Of a stretch of DNA of 64,000 nucleotides, positions 17,988 through 27,950 are shown in pieces. The stretch lies in assembly GCA_023390655.1 (NCBI GenBank), contig JAEWCL010000015.1:1-64000 (forward strand). The letters run 5' to 3'. Under the pieces are notes generated by a model. The model had not been told where the DNA came from. It was given only the letters and a program-made list of their open reading frames with translations, and did not search any database. The DNA comes from Bacillota bacterium. GTDB taxonomy: Bacteria; Bacillota; Clostridia; Christensenellales; CAG-138. The translations under genes were made by a program, and so were the position numbers. Every line of letters starts with the position of its first letter. The first letter of the stretch is position 1.

Positions 17988-18360
17988 CCGATCTTCCTTT
18001 CTTATATAATCGACATGCCGTTTCTCTATTTAGAAATAGATAATCCTCCCCATATATTTTGTATCATTTTACGATAATAACCAATAGGTTTTTTTTTGAG
18101 ATTGGTTGGATTTTTTAAGAGTCCTACATACCGCAATTCCGAACCAACGCAGTACTTGCTTCATACCTTGTCAGACGGGACTTTAACCATCATGAAGATC
18201 GTCCAATTCCGTCCCTTGCTTAAATTCCACAGCTATCTACTTTGCTTCAAAACCTGCTAACGAACCGCCTATTACGAAGCACCCCGTGCGCTTATTTACA
18301 CTCCGGCACATACGGCCATGCGAAAGTCGCATTTCAGGGCGCTTCCAGTCATTCCGCGCG

Positions 18361-18390
18361 TTACCAAGCAATTGGCTTCTGCCTTGGTAA
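18361..18390. repeat. 8-bp inverted repeat at the tRNA fragment junction
   Basis: TTACCAAG (18361-18368) and CTTGGTAA (18383-18390) form an inverted repeat whose right arm is the anticodon-loop sequence of the tRNA-Thr remnant. Inverted core sites at the anticodon loop are typical tyrosine-integrase crossover sites. It suggests an attachment site, without proof. Confidence 0.4.
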
Positions 18391-18428
18391 TGAGGAGGCA
18401 GGCAGTTCGAATCTGCTCATCAGCTCCA
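18384..18428 (+). other. 3' half of a tRNA-Thr(GGT) gene, likely att-site remnant
   Basis: From TTGGTAA (anticodon loop, anticodon GGT) the sequence continues as a proper tRNA 3' half: 3' anticodon-stem strand TGAGG, variable loop AGGCA, T-arm GGCAG-TTCGAAT-CTGCT, 3' acceptor strand CATCAGC, discriminator T and encoded CCA. The bases upstream (CTGCC) do not pair with TGAGG, and no 5' acceptor GCTGATG or D-arm is present within the preceding 350 bases, so this is not a working tRNA. A displaced 3' fragment is what integration into a tRNA gene leaves behind. Confidence 0.75.
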
Positions 18429-18442
18429 AGCCCCTTTAGGTT

Positions 18443-18488
18443 AGCGGCTTTTCGGTCTTGACGGATGGAAAGCCGCTTTCCTTTTCTG
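18443..18488 (+). terminator. terminator following the tRNA-Thr fragment
   Basis: Stem AGCGGCTTT (18443-18451) with AAAGCCGCT (18469-18477), then TTCCTTTTC. It is placed 14 bases after the encoded CCA, as a tRNA-operon terminator should be, which supports the chromosomal origin of the right side of the junction. Confidence 0.6.
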
Positions 18489-18735
18489 CTAACAATTCGC
18501 TGTTTCCTGCTAACAAAGCGCCTGTTATCCATTGCATAAATTTTGTCCCCTTTTGTATATTCGTTTTGCTCCCTGTATTTCTGCTTAAAAAGATGCTATA
18601 AATGCAAAACAATATCCTGTTTCGGACTGCACCAAGCAGCAATGTCTGCAAAATCTGCTTGGATAACTGAGAATTGTACTGAAAATTATATCAATAATTG
18701 CAGAACACGCGATGAGGTAAATCAAAGGTACAATG

Positions 18736-18775
18736 CTAAAAGGCAACCACCTTCCCGTGCGGGTAAGGCGGTTGC
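18736..18775 (-). terminator. terminator downstream of the hydrolase array
   Basis: On the minus strand GCAACCGCCTT...AAGGTGGTTGC (arms 18765-18775 and 18743-18753, one mismatch) is followed by CTTTTAGC. It is about 300 bases after the stop of the last hydrolase gene. The rest of 17988-19077 holds only the tRNA remnant features; I see no gene there. Confidence 0.55.
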
Positions 18776-19077
18776 TTAAAGAGTAGGTAACGACAAGTTA
18801 CATAAAAGCGCGTTATCGTGCACGATTTGTGGCCAAATGCAGGATGTCTCCTATATATTTGCACGGCCTTATGGCGATTAATCTGGGTAAGACTTCATCC
18901 GCTATATGTAAATGCAGCCAGACATCACAGAATGGCTTTGATCTCGGTCCCGCCGTCTTTAAACTGTGCGGCATATTTCGGCGGGAAAGCTACCGGCGGC
19001 TGGAATTACTACCCGCAGCGAGAACGCAACGCATAGGCGCCACCGGTTGAGAACCCCAAGGAAATGGAGTAAATTAC

Positions 19078-21186
19078 TTACATATTAAAGAAGTTGGTAA
19101 TAAACGTTTGGGCAGTATAGATATTATATCCCACAGTCGTCGCCAACTGCCAAGCCAGTATCAGTGCGCTAACAGCCGCACCCACCCAAATGCTCTTTGT
19201 TTTCTTATACAGCATACGTGTCAGGAAAAGAATTATAGGTACTGCCAGCAAATAACCGTAAGTGGACGTCCAATTGCATATCTGTTTGCCGCCGCTGTAA
19301 ATAATGGCAGTATTGATAATGCAGCAAAGCCAAACTCCAAGAGAATTAAAGACCACAGTGAGCAGATCGTCAAGCCATTCCGGCATATCCCTGCGAGGAG
19401 CATAGTTCACTGCAGCGCCAATAATCAGTAATTGCGGAAGCGCCAATATCGAATACTTAATCAGGTCTGCCCATTGTTCGACCTTCAATTCTTCAAAGGA
19501 GAACATCCACAATCTGTAATCCTGATTGAAGACATATTTTATGACCGCCAGCGTCATATATGCTAAAACGAACAGAATCAGCGCCATAAGCAGTGACTTG
19601 AGCGCATTTGTGAAATTAAGCTTGATGTTCAGCCCTTCGAAAAAAGAGCGGCCATACTTCTTTTTATCTGCAAAACGAATGACAATAAGCTCGACAAGGC
19701 AAAACACAGCGAGTATTGTTAGAAAAATTGGAGCAAGCCACCAGCTTGGGAACAGCGGGAACATGCCGGTGTTAGGTAGGCCAGGGGCAAAGATTTTGTT
19801 GATACAATAAATCGCTACGAAGCCAAACATAACGGCACAAACGTTGACCAGCCAATACCGCTTTTTGCTGTACACTGTCGGATTGCTTTCATTCTTGCCC
19901 TCGCACATTGCAAAAAACTTGGTTTTTAGCAGCAACCCCGCCGCGGGAATGAGCAGTGCAATCATGGCAATCATCGCAATAAAATTAAGGATTTCTCGCC
20001 AGATGAAAATAATATTGCTTGCATCAATCGGTTTGGAACCCGCTGCGCCCAATTCACCGCCGTTGTAATTTAGCGTTTGCTCAAAATACTTTATAATATC
20101 CTGCGTGGTCTGCTTGGAAAAGAAGTTCTTGCTATGCGTCTCGACGTTGAAAGACACAAGCCTCGTTGTGTGTTCTTTCAAAGCGGCCTGCAACGCTTTG
20201 TTATCCAAAACGGAACCGTAGAATTCGCCAACGGTGCTGCTGGAAGCGTTTGCGTCATCCAACACATACCAAGTATCGGTATTTACATTTTCGTTGATAT
20301 GGAACGATTCAATCGTAGTTTCCGCGGAAACATAGGCCGTAGAGTCATAGATGCCATTGATCAGGGCCATGTTCATTTGGCAGTTTCTCTTAACTTCATG
20401 GCCTGCCACGATGGCAGTCTGCATTGGGCTGCTGTTGTTTGCACTGCTTCCCACCAAACATAGCGAACGGACTCTGGTATCAAACCACTCGCGCTTCTCT
20501 TTGGCTAAAATGCGATAGTATTCAAGCTGATCTTTATTGAGCCGCGCCGCCGCCAGTTCGTCAGCATTCATGTTAATCTCTGCCTCAGTAAAATCCTCGC
20601 CATAGGTGTCGTGCAGAACATTAATCATAATATCATTGTAAGTCAGATACCCGCAATCAAGCAGCGTAGCGTACTCCGCCCGTCTTGATCCCTGAGAATG
20701 CCCCATGATGCCAATACGGGTCTGGTCAATAAAATTGAAAGTACGCATATAGTTAAGGGCATCCAATATGCCGCTTGGCGTGGTCCATGTATCATACGTA
20801 TCCACGCCCATTCCACGCTCATCATATGCGGGCATTTCGCTATAACCGGTACCATAGCCGTTCACGCTCAATACTACAAAACCACGGCGCGCAAGCTCTT
20901 CGGAGGTACCTCTATAATTACCCCTGGTCACGCCTGCACCGTGAGTCAATAGAATTGCAGGAAGACGATCCTTGTCATTTGTCCCCGCGGGATAATATAG
21001 CTCTCCTGAAAGTGTTGCACCGCGCGAATCAATGGCCATCTGCTCAACCTTTATTGTGCCGCCCTGTGTTGACATCATTTGCGCCGCAAGACTGCAAGTA
21101 ACAATGATTGCTAGAAGTAGAGTCAGTAACCTTCTGCACCCCGCTTTTGTCTCCAGGGTAAAGTGCTTCTTCTTTGTTTGTTCCAT
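19078..21186 (-). CDS. Membrane alpha/beta hydrolase, array member 1
   Basis: A 702-residue membrane protein I cannot tie to a named family beyond the alpha/beta hydrolase fold. One N-terminal helix (about 17-40) leads to a hydrolase domain (about 45-375) with ILLTHGAGVTRGN (oxyanion region), nucleophile S164 in GHSQGSRRAEY and a likely catalytic His in VETHSKNFF. About eight membrane helices follow (400-700), with the array motifs LWREI-type (here IWREILNFIAMIAM), RDMPEWLDDLL, GVWLCCIIN and KSIWVGAAV. The positive N-terminus predicts an extracytoplasmic hydrolase. Closest to array members 2, 3 and 6. GGGAG lies six bases before the ATG. Confidence 0.85.
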   Translation of the reverse strand: MEQTKKKHFTLETKAGCRRLLTLLLAIIVTCSLAAQMMSTQGGTIKVEQMAIDSRGATLSGELYYPAGTNDKDRLPAILLTHGAGVTRGNYRGTSEELARRGFVVLSVNGYGTGYSEMPAYDERGMGVDTYDTWTTPSGILDALNYMRTFNFIDQTRIGIMGHSQGSRRAEYATLLDCGYLTYNDIMINVLHDTYGEDFTEAEINMNADELAAARLNKDQLEYYRILAKEKREWFDTRVRSLCLVGSSANNSSPMQTAIVAGHEVKRNCQMNMALINGIYDSTAYVSAETTIESFHINENVNTDTWYVLDDANASSSTVGEFYGSVLDNKALQAALKEHTTRLVSFNVETHSKNFFSKQTTQDIIKYFEQTLNYNGGELGAAGSKPIDASNIIFIWREILNFIAMIAMIALLIPAAGLLLKTKFFAMCEGKNESNPTVYSKKRYWLVNVCAVMFGFVAIYCINKIFAPGLPNTGMFPLFPSWWLAPIFLTILAVFCLVELIVIRFADKKKYGRSFFEGLNIKLNFTNALKSLLMALILFVLAYMTLAVIKYVFNQDYRLWMFSFEELKVEQWADLIKYSILALPQLLIIGAAVNYAPRRDMPEWLDDLLTVVFNSLGVWLCCIINTAIIYSGGKQICNWTSTYGYLLAVPIILFLTRMLYKKTKSIWVGAAVSALILAWQLATTVGYNIYTAQTFITNFFNM

Positions 21187-21257
21187 TTTCTGCTCCCTCT
21201 CTCAATAATATTTCTCACAAGGAAGTGCCCGTGGCTGACCACAAAAAACATTTAGGG

Positions 21258-21284
21258 GCTGGGCGGTACTATGTACCGCCCGGC
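21258..21284. repeat. inverted repeat between array members 2 and 1
   Basis: GCTGGGCGGTAC (21258-21269) and GTACCGCCCGGC (21273-21284) form a 12-bp stem with a three-base loop. On the minus strand it is followed, after CCCCTAAATG, by TTTTTT. It lies 34 bases after the stop of member 2 and probably acts as its terminator or as a stabilising 3' end. Confidence 0.65.
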
Positions 21285-21318
21285 CGTCAGATCGATAGGC
21301 TCGTGCGTTCCTTTCCTG

Positions 21319-23499
21319 TTATCCCAAGAAATTGCTGAGCCAGTTTTGCGAAATGTACATATCATTCGCGCCGGAACCAGTCGCTGCCCACGCGACCAAG
21401 AGTGCGGCAACTGCTGCGCCTAGCCAAATACTGTTCGTTTGCTTATACATTATGCGGCTTATGCAGGCAACCAGAGGCACGATCACGTTAAAGTGATATG
21501 TGTTCATGAAATTTGCCAGGAGTGTAATAGGGGATGTAAGCGGATTCACCGCCCCAGCGTGTATTGCCAGCAGTTCATTAATAAGGCATAGCAACCAAAT
21601 TCCCAAAGAATACAGGACGACGGTGTTCAGCGTATCTCTCCACCCCGAAATGTCTTCGCGTACCGTATAGTTCACGCTGACGCCAATCAGGAGGTATATG
21701 ACAAAGAAGACAAGCATGGTTGGTATTAGTCTGAACCAATAGTCCGGCTTTACGTAGGAGAAATATGTGGTGAAGTAACGGAAGTCCTGCCCGAAGAAAT
21801 AATTGATAAAGCTCAGGGCGGCATACGCGGCGGTCAGTACTATCAATGCAAGGCCGATGGTCTTCATGATGGTTTTGAACTTGATGCCGATGTTAAGCGC
21901 TTTCAGGCCAGTATTCCCGTTCTCCTTCTTATTGATATATACGTTGATGGCCATAACCAGAAGTGTTCCAACCGCAATAAAGAGAAGGAACGCAAACGCT
22001 AGAAGCGTACCTTGGCCAAACGGGAAGATTGGACTCAGGAACTTTTCCGCGAGCCAAAATCCATTCAGCCCCTTATTCGTGTAAAAGATTGCCGCGAATG
22101 TGACGACTACGGTAAGGGCGCCCATTATCCAATATCTCTTCTTGTTGACCGGCGGCCTGGTTGCGCCTTCAGGCATCTCAACGACACAGGTGCTGAATGC
22201 CTTGGTTTTGAGAAGCAGGCACGCTAACGCGATGACCATGCCGAACATGGATAACATCGCAAGGCCGTTACATATCTCCCGCCAGAGTCCAAATGTGTTG
22301 CTTGTATCAAGAGGATGGGTTCCCGGATCACCTAGATTACCGCGATTGTAGCCGAGAGTTTGTTCAAAAAACTTTGCCTGCTGGCTGTAAAGGCCTGCGG
22401 ATAAACATATTCCAGTATGTGTTACATTTTTCACAGGTTCGCATAACACTCTTGCGGTTTTGTTTTGTATCGCAGTCCGCATGTCGTCGCTATCGACGAT
22501 AGAGAGTCTTGAAAAGTCACCGAGGACCTTATTGCTTTTGTTGACATCATCAATTGAATACCAGGAACCGTAGGTGATATCCTGTGGCGAATACCATGTG
22601 GATTTTATCACATCGTCGGTATTAATCGTGCGCCATACATCAATTGTCCCAGTTCCATATCCAACGTTAGTCTGCACATTTCTTGTCACTGCATAGCCCG
22701 CTACTTCAACCTCCGCCGAGGGAGATAACGGTGGCAGCCAGTTAAGCCCAACAACCATCACGGCTTTAAGTCTGGTATTAAAGTGTTCCCAATTCGTATC
22801 GCGTAAAGAATTGTAGAGCATAAGCTCATCATTGTTAAGCCGGGCTAACGCCAGTTGCTCGGCATCCTGAGTGATCTCCTCTTCGGTAAATTTTTGATTG
22901 AAAGTATCATAAAGCACGTTGATCATAATGTCGTTAAATGAAAGATAGCCGCAATCTATAACAGCGGCTGCGCCTGCGCGATTGGCCCCCATTGACTGGC
23001 CGAGCAGCCCCACTCTTGTAGGATCGACGCACGCCATGGACCGCACATAGTCCACTGCGTCAAACAATCCGGCAGAGGCGCCTTTATCACCACGCAGATT
23101 GAATTCTTCAACACCATTGCCAGTCTCATCATAAGGGGGCATCGGGCTGAGAGAAGAGCCATACGCGCTCAAGCTCAGCACAACAAATCCGCGCCGCGCT
23201 ATTTCGGTAGCGGAGCCCCTCATCGCGCCATAGTTCATGCCTCCTCCGTGAGCAATGACGACAGCCGGAAGCTTGTCTTTGGAGCTTGTCCCATTCGGGT
23301 AGTAGAGTTGGCCATCTAATACCGCTCCACGGACATCGATCAGGACGTGCTGTACTCTTACAGTACCAAAGTCACTCTGTATAAGCTTCCCGAAGAAACT
23401 GAACGCAACGATTCCCACAAGGAAGATTACTAAGAGACGGGCGCAGCCCTCTTTGGTTCGAAGGGTCAATTTGCCGTTGATTTTCGAAACCTTTTCCAT
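21319..23499 (-). CDS. Membrane alpha/beta hydrolase, array member 2
   Basis: A 726-residue paralogue. N-terminal helix at about 20-42; hydrolase domain with AVVIAHGGGMNYGAMRG, nucleophile S169 in GLLGQSMGANRAG, and a candidate catalytic His in VKNVTHTGICLS, where the neighbouring residues differ from the THSKNFF/THSQNFF of members 1, 3 and 6. The C-terminal half carries eight or so membrane helices with LWREICNGLAMLSM, REDISGWRDTLNTVV, GIWLLCLIN and TNSIWLGAAV. AAGGAG is seven bases before the ATG. Substrate unknown; esterase, lipase or acyl-transfer chemistry are all possible for the fold. Confidence 0.85.
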   Translation of the reverse strand: MEKVSKINGKLTLRTKEGCARLLVIFLVGIVAFSFFGKLIQSDFGTVRVQHVLIDVRGAVLDGQLYYPNGTSSKDKLPAVVIAHGGGMNYGAMRGSATEIARRGFVVLSLSAYGSSLSPMPPYDETGNGVEEFNLRGDKGASAGLFDAVDYVRSMACVDPTRVGLLGQSMGANRAGAAAVIDCGYLSFNDIMINVLYDTFNQKFTEEEITQDAEQLALARLNNDELMLYNSLRDTNWEHFNTRLKAVMVVGLNWLPPLSPSAEVEVAGYAVTRNVQTNVGYGTGTIDVWRTINTDDVIKSTWYSPQDITYGSWYSIDDVNKSNKVLGDFSRLSIVDSDDMRTAIQNKTARVLCEPVKNVTHTGICLSAGLYSQQAKFFEQTLGYNRGNLGDPGTHPLDTSNTFGLWREICNGLAMLSMFGMVIALACLLLKTKAFSTCVVEMPEGATRPPVNKKRYWIMGALTVVVTFAAIFYTNKGLNGFWLAEKFLSPIFPFGQGTLLAFAFLLFIAVGTLLVMAINVYINKKENGNTGLKALNIGIKFKTIMKTIGLALIVLTAAYAALSFINYFFGQDFRYFTTYFSYVKPDYWFRLIPTMLVFFVIYLLIGVSVNYTVREDISGWRDTLNTVVLYSLGIWLLCLINELLAIHAGAVNPLTSPITLLANFMNTYHFNVIVPLVACISRIMYKQTNSIWLGAAVAALLVAWAATGSGANDMYISQNWLSNFLG

Positions 23500-23758
23500 T
23501 TTTCTACTCCTTGCTTGTGTTTATTAATAATCTGGAGGCATATCATAACTGCAGGCTGGAAATCATTGCAATCGTACCGATAGCTGCCAGAGTAACAAAG
23601 ACATTGTTTGATAGTCAGATTGGCAAACGTACCGGGGACAGCTTGAGATGCGGCCAGACAATTAGGGTTTATAGCTACAGTACTAGATGTGGCATAACAG
23701 CATAACGTTATCCGGAAGGTCAACCAGTGTCTAATTTGTGCAACTATGCTGTCTTACA

Positions 23759-23791
23759 GATGCAGCCCTCGGCCATTCCAAGGGCTGCATC
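23759..23791. repeat. inverted repeat after array member 3
   Basis: Perfect 11-bp stem, arms 23759-23769 and 23781-23791, loop 11 bases, 14 bases after the stop of member 3. No U-run follows on the minus strand. The rest of the 305-base gap 23500-23804 shows no gene. Confidence 0.6.
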
Positions 23792-23804
23792 TGGTAAGGA
23801 CAAA

Positions 23805-25922
23805 TCACATGCCGAGCAGGTTGCTTAGCAAAGTCTGCCCGTAAAATAGGTCACAACTCATTCCGGCAGAAGATATCAGTGTCCAGCTGATAAGTAGAGC
23901 GTTCAATAGTGCACCGAGCCAGATGCTGTTTGTCAGCTTGAACATTTTACGGGAAATATATACCGTGATAGGAACAATAACCAACATACCATATGTAGAT
24001 ATGAAACTGCTGAACAGAGCGTCCTCCAGAACTCCGCTGAATGCCAATACCTGGTTAATCAGACAGCACAGCCAAATTCCCAAGGACCCAACGATCACGG
24101 TAATAAGAGTATCTTTCCATTCTGGAATATCTCTTCGTATAGTATAATTGGTGCTGGCACCTATGAGCAGGAAGAACGGAAGCGTCAATAACGTATAACG
24201 CCATACAAGCGCCCAGTGCTCTGCTCTAAGTTCAGTGAATGCAGCCATCCACAATCTATAATCTTGGTTGAATAAATATTCTATCAGAATCAGTGACAAA
24301 TATCCCGCTGCAAGCAATATGATAGCCAACACTAAGGATTTTAGAAAACTTGTGAATGTGAGCCTAATATTGAGCGACTTAAGCCCTGTGTCCCCAAACT
24401 TCTTTTTGCTAATAAACGAATAACAAATAAGCAGAATGATCGAGCCGGCCGAAAGCACAGCGATTAGGGCTACCGTGAGCCAAAAGGATCCGAATAGCGG
24501 CAGGCCTCTCCATAAGGGGAACATGAACGGGGTAAAGGTATTCGTAATGTACATGGCGAGGAATGTCAGTGCAACCGTGATGGCAGCAAACAGCCAGTAC
24601 GACTTTTTATTAATCTCGCTATTGCCTCTACCGTTGAAGGTTGCAACGCAGACAGAGAAAAATGGGGTCTTCAATAGCAGAGCAGCGAGCGCCGTGATCA
24701 TGCCGATCATAGAGAGCATCGCGAGAAAATTAAACATTTCTCGCCACATAAAGACTGTGTTATTACTATTAAGTGCTGTAGTATTTGTTGATGTAAGCTC
24801 GCCTCGATTGTAACTGAGTGTCTGTTCGAAAAATTTTACAGTGTCCGATGCGGTGGGTACAGAAAAGAAATTCTGGGAATGGGTTTCTGGATTTAACATA
24901 CAAATACGGAGCGTTCTGCTCTCAATTGCAGCCTTTAAGTCCTGATCTGTTGCTACAGAAACTTCCTGAAAGGCCCCTAGCGGATTGCCTGTATTATTAA
25001 TGTCGTCAATGGAGTACCATGTCTCCAGGGCTATATTTTCTGCATGCCAAGATTCTTTGGTGGTATCTCTGGTATAATAGTCCCTATAGCTTAAGTCATG
25101 TGTTCCGCTAATGATCCCAATGTTTACCTGACAATTTCTTTGCACATCATATCCGGCAACTTTGACTACTTTCAAGGGACTTGCAATGCCGGCATCGCTG
25201 CCGATAAGGCAAATGGACTTCAGTCTGGAGTCGAAAAGTTCACGATTCAGGGCTTCTAATTTTTTATAGTATGCCAATTGATCTTGGTTAAGGCGTGCCG
25301 CTGCAAGCATATCAGCACTTTGGCTAATTTCGTTTTGGGTAAAAGTTTGCATGAAGGTATCGGCGAGTACATTGATCATTATGTCATTAAACGTATAGTA
25401 TCCACAATCTACATTTGCGGTATTCTGAGCACGACGCGACCCCATGGAATGTCCGGCCATACCGATACGGTTCTGGTCAACAAATTTCAGTGTGCGGATA
25501 AAGGTGAGGCAATCCAACATGCCATTTGGAGTAATCTGGTTATTAAAACTATCTATCCCCTGACCGCCATCATCATATGCTGGCTGTTCACTTAACCCAG
25601 CCCCATAAGCATCAACATTCAGAACAACAAAACCACGACGTGCAAGCTCTCCCGCTATTCCTTTTATAACGCCACTATTCACACCGCCGCCGTGGGCAAC
25701 CAAAACGGCAGGCAACTTATCCTTATCTGTAGTAAACGAAGGATAGTACAGATTCGCATTGATTGCGGCACCGCGTGAATCGATAATAACACGCTCAATT
25801 TTTATGCTCGCTCCTTCAGATTCGATTAATTTTGCGCAGAAGCTGAATAGTAGTATCAACGCAATAAATATCAAAAGCCAACGGCACGCAGCCGAGTTAT
25901 GGAATGAATCTTTTTTTGTCAT
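23805..25922 (-). CDS. Membrane alpha/beta hydrolase, array member 3
   Basis: A 705-residue paralogue, taken from ATG 25922 because GGGAGG precedes it and the resulting N-terminus (MTKKDSFHNSAACRWLL) aligns with the siblings; an upstream ATG at 25985 would add 21 residues of unlike sequence. N-terminal helix, hydrolase domain with AVLVAHGGGVNSG, nucleophile S159 in GMAGHSMGSRRAQ, candidate Asp in GTHDLS and His in PETHSQNFF. The C-terminal multi-helix domain contains MWREMFNFLAMLSM, RRDIPEWKDTLITV, GIWLCCLIN and TNSIWLGALL. Most similar to members 1 and 6. Confidence 0.85.
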   Translation of the reverse strand: MTKKDSFHNSAACRWLLIFIALILLFSFCAKLIESEGASIKIERVIIDSRGAAINANLYYPSFTTDKDKLPAVLVAHGGGVNSGVIKGIAGELARRGFVVLNVDAYGAGLSEQPAYDDGGQGIDSFNNQITPNGMLDCLTFIRTLKFVDQNRIGMAGHSMGSRRAQNTANVDCGYYTFNDIMINVLADTFMQTFTQNEISQSADMLAAARLNQDQLAYYKKLEALNRELFDSRLKSICLIGSDAGIASPLKVVKVAGYDVQRNCQVNIGIISGTHDLSYRDYYTRDTTKESWHAENIALETWYSIDDINNTGNPLGAFQEVSVATDQDLKAAIESRTLRICMLNPETHSQNFFSVPTASDTVKFFEQTLSYNRGELTSTNTTALNSNNTVFMWREMFNFLAMLSMIGMITALAALLLKTPFFSVCVATFNGRGNSEINKKSYWLFAAITVALTFLAMYITNTFTPFMFPLWRGLPLFGSFWLTVALIAVLSAGSIILLICYSFISKKKFGDTGLKSLNIRLTFTSFLKSLVLAIILLAAGYLSLILIEYLFNQDYRLWMAAFTELRAEHWALVWRYTLLTLPFFLLIGASTNYTIRRDIPEWKDTLITVIVGSLGIWLCCLINQVLAFSGVLEDALFSSFISTYGMLVIVPITVYISRKMFKLTNSIWLGALLNALLISWTLISSAGMSCDLFYGQTLLSNLLGM

Positions 25923-25988
25923 CTGGTTTCTTCCTCCCAATTCTAGACTTGATGTTTCAACGACGCCGTGGACGGCGTAATGCATAGT

Positions 25989-26024
25989 TTTCGGCCTGAT
26001 TTCGCAGTCAGAATCAGGCCGAAA
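25989..26024. repeat. inverted repeat between array members 4 and 3
   Basis: Perfect 13-bp stem TTTCGGCCTGATT (25989-26001) with its complement at 26012-26024, loop ten bases, 16 bases after the stop of member 4. No U-run follows; terminator or message-stabilising hairpin. Confidence 0.65.
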
Positions 26025-26040
26025 GCATATACTACAACCG

Positions 26041-27852
26041 CTAGAATGCTATTGCCCCGCCAAAATTCATTGTAGAAACTTGCATCCATGTGAATAAAAG
26101 CGCCATTATAATCGCACCGAGCCAGACGTTACCGGTTTTTCTGTTGAAATAAGTAAGGGTGCAAGCGGTTAATGTATTGAATATCGGCACAGGTATTAGG
26201 TATATCATTATTATACCGGTGAAGCCGGGAGCAAAAGATCCCATTATGCTGCCCCATTGAATGAGCGCCTGATTCGTCCCATGTCCGGCGTACAACGGGA
26301 CATAGAACAATAACAGAAATAAGATGGAACCTACGGATAGTATCGCCGAGTTGATGAGCATCTCTTTGCCTAAGCGGATACTCCCTTTCCCGGGTCTCAT
26401 GAAGCCGGCAAATAAGACGCCAATCGTTAAATAGAACGGTAGATACACTGCAAAATAATTAAGAAAGTAGTGCATCCTAAGGCTGTCCAGCGGCCTGAAC
26501 ATGATCGGAATGGGTATACCAGAAAGCGTTATCGGCATTTTGTACTTCCCGTAGCACAGGACTGCCACGGTATATATCACAAGGAATATGAAAGCGGCGC
26601 CAACCAGGCTCTTGATTATCTTTTTCGGACTGCCCACAAGGCCTGTGTCTTTGAATGTAAAGCCATCTTTACGCAAAATGAAGTAATTAATAATCAGCAG
26701 AGCCGTGGTTACAGCCGCGAGGACAAGGAACCAAGTCGCATAATGGTTTGCAAACTCGAACGGCAGCCTTGAATTGAGTCCTCTAACCAACGGCCATTTG
26801 GTCCAACTTCCAACGTAAAGCAGCGGCCCCAGCAGTGTCGTGATTCCGGCGCATATCCAGAATCCTCTGCCTTTGAAGCCCTTGTATTCCGGGAGTGGGG
26901 CGATAACATCCGTGAAGTATTCTGACTTAGCAAAACCGGTTGCCGCCGTGAATATGAAAGCAATCATCGCCAAGAAACTGATCGATACCCAGAACTGCTT
27001 CCACTGCATTACGGTGTTATCATGCGCCAAGGCGCTGTTTGAGCCCAGGGTAAGGGTCATCCATTCATTGACGGCGCTTGCGCTCTGGGTGGATTCGGTT
27101 GTTTGGGCATGGTCAATGTTTGGACGATATACTATTCGCCCGGTTCCCTCCGAAATATCGCCATAAACAACGCTCGCTTGAGGGGCGCCCTCATGCCCCG
27201 TTCCGTTGAGCAGCGACTCGCTCCACCACGGATCGTCAGTCCATGATTCGGCATCCAGCTCACTGCTTTCCTCTGCGATTCCGTACACTACCCCGGCATT
27301 CTTCAGCCCAGCCACATAATCAGGCCCGCCACTCGGGGTAATGCCTAAAAACATGCATGATTTGTACCAGTCCGGCTCGGCGTCTATGGCTGCCTGTATA
27401 AAATTGCGCCCCATGGACTGTGATACCAAGCCTATATTGTCTGTGTCCACATATCCTAAGCCGCGCAAATAAGAAAGCGCATCGAGCGCGACATTGCTGG
27501 AAGTGTCCTCTGTGAACCCGCATCCGGTAGTGTCCACCGCTAACGCCACGAATCCGCGGCGACCCAACTCAATGGCGATGTTCACCATAAAGTCCTTCAG
27601 CCCGGTACCTCCATACGCAAGCATCACCGCCGGCACCTTATTTTGGGGTGTAGCGCTGATGGGCTGGAACAAGAACGCGCTGACAACGTTGTCCTTGCTT
27701 CCATAGAACGATACCTCGCTTAAAGTAACGGTGCCATGGGACGTTGCGACTTTGTTTCCAAGGAAAGCGCCTAGAATCATCACGATTATCAGCAAAACCG
27801 ACAGCGCTATAAGATTGACTTTTCTTTCGCGGATTTTTTTTATCACGTTCAT
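26041..27852 (-). CDS. Membrane alpha/beta hydrolase, array member 4 (short, atypical motifs)
   Basis: A 603-residue divergent paralogue from ATG 27852 (GGAGGG six bases before). N-terminal helix about 14-34, hydrolase domain, then the multi-helix half with NVWLGAIIMALLFTWM matching the siblings. It differs at conserved sites: the oxyanion-region HGGG is AYGGTG, and the nucleophile elbow reads VSQSMGRN (S146), so the first Gly of GxSxG is Ser. A candidate catalytic His is in PNIDHAQTTES. It has a shorter hydrolase domain than members 1-3 and 6 and is closest in length and layout to member 5. Activity could be altered. Confidence 0.82.
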   Translation of the reverse strand: MNVIKKIRERKVNLIALSVLLIIVMILGAFLGNKVATSHGTVTLSEVSFYGSKDNVVSAFLFQPISATPQNKVPAVMLAYGGTGLKDFMVNIAIELGRRGFVALAVDTTGCGFTEDTSSNVALDALSYLRGLGYVDTDNIGLVSQSMGRNFIQAAIDAEPDWYKSCMFLGITPSGGPDYVAGLKNAGVVYGIAEESSELDAESWTDDPWWSESLLNGTGHEGAPQASVVYGDISEGTGRIVYRPNIDHAQTTESTQSASAVNEWMTLTLGSNSALAHDNTVMQWKQFWVSISFLAMIAFIFTAATGFAKSEYFTDVIAPLPEYKGFKGRGFWICAGITTLLGPLLYVGSWTKWPLVRGLNSRLPFEFANHYATWFLVLAAVTTALLIINYFILRKDGFTFKDTGLVGSPKKIIKSLVGAAFIFLVIYTVAVLCYGKYKMPITLSGIPIPIMFRPLDSLRMHYFLNYFAVYLPFYLTIGVLFAGFMRPGKGSIRLGKEMLINSAILSVGSILFLLLFYVPLYAGHGTNQALIQWGSIMGSFAPGFTGIIMIYLIPVPIFNTLTACTLTYFNRKTGNVWLGAIIMALLFTWMQVSTMNFGGAIAF

Positions 27853-27950
27853 TGAAAGCCCTCCAAGTATTACTTGATATTGACCATTGCGATGAGTAAT
27901 CGATTGGACATAGTGGTTGGTTAATCCCAACTATGCCCGGGGGCTAGAGG

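Noticed and set aside
18384..18428. Functional tRNA-Thr gene
   Set aside because: No 5' acceptor strand or D-arm, and the bases before the anticodon loop do not pair with the 3' stem strand.
18252..18520. CTGCTAAC occurring three times (near 18252, 18487 and 18509) as a CRISPR or iteron array
   Set aside because: Irregular spacing, too short, no conserved flanks; no CRISPR array seen anywhere in the window.
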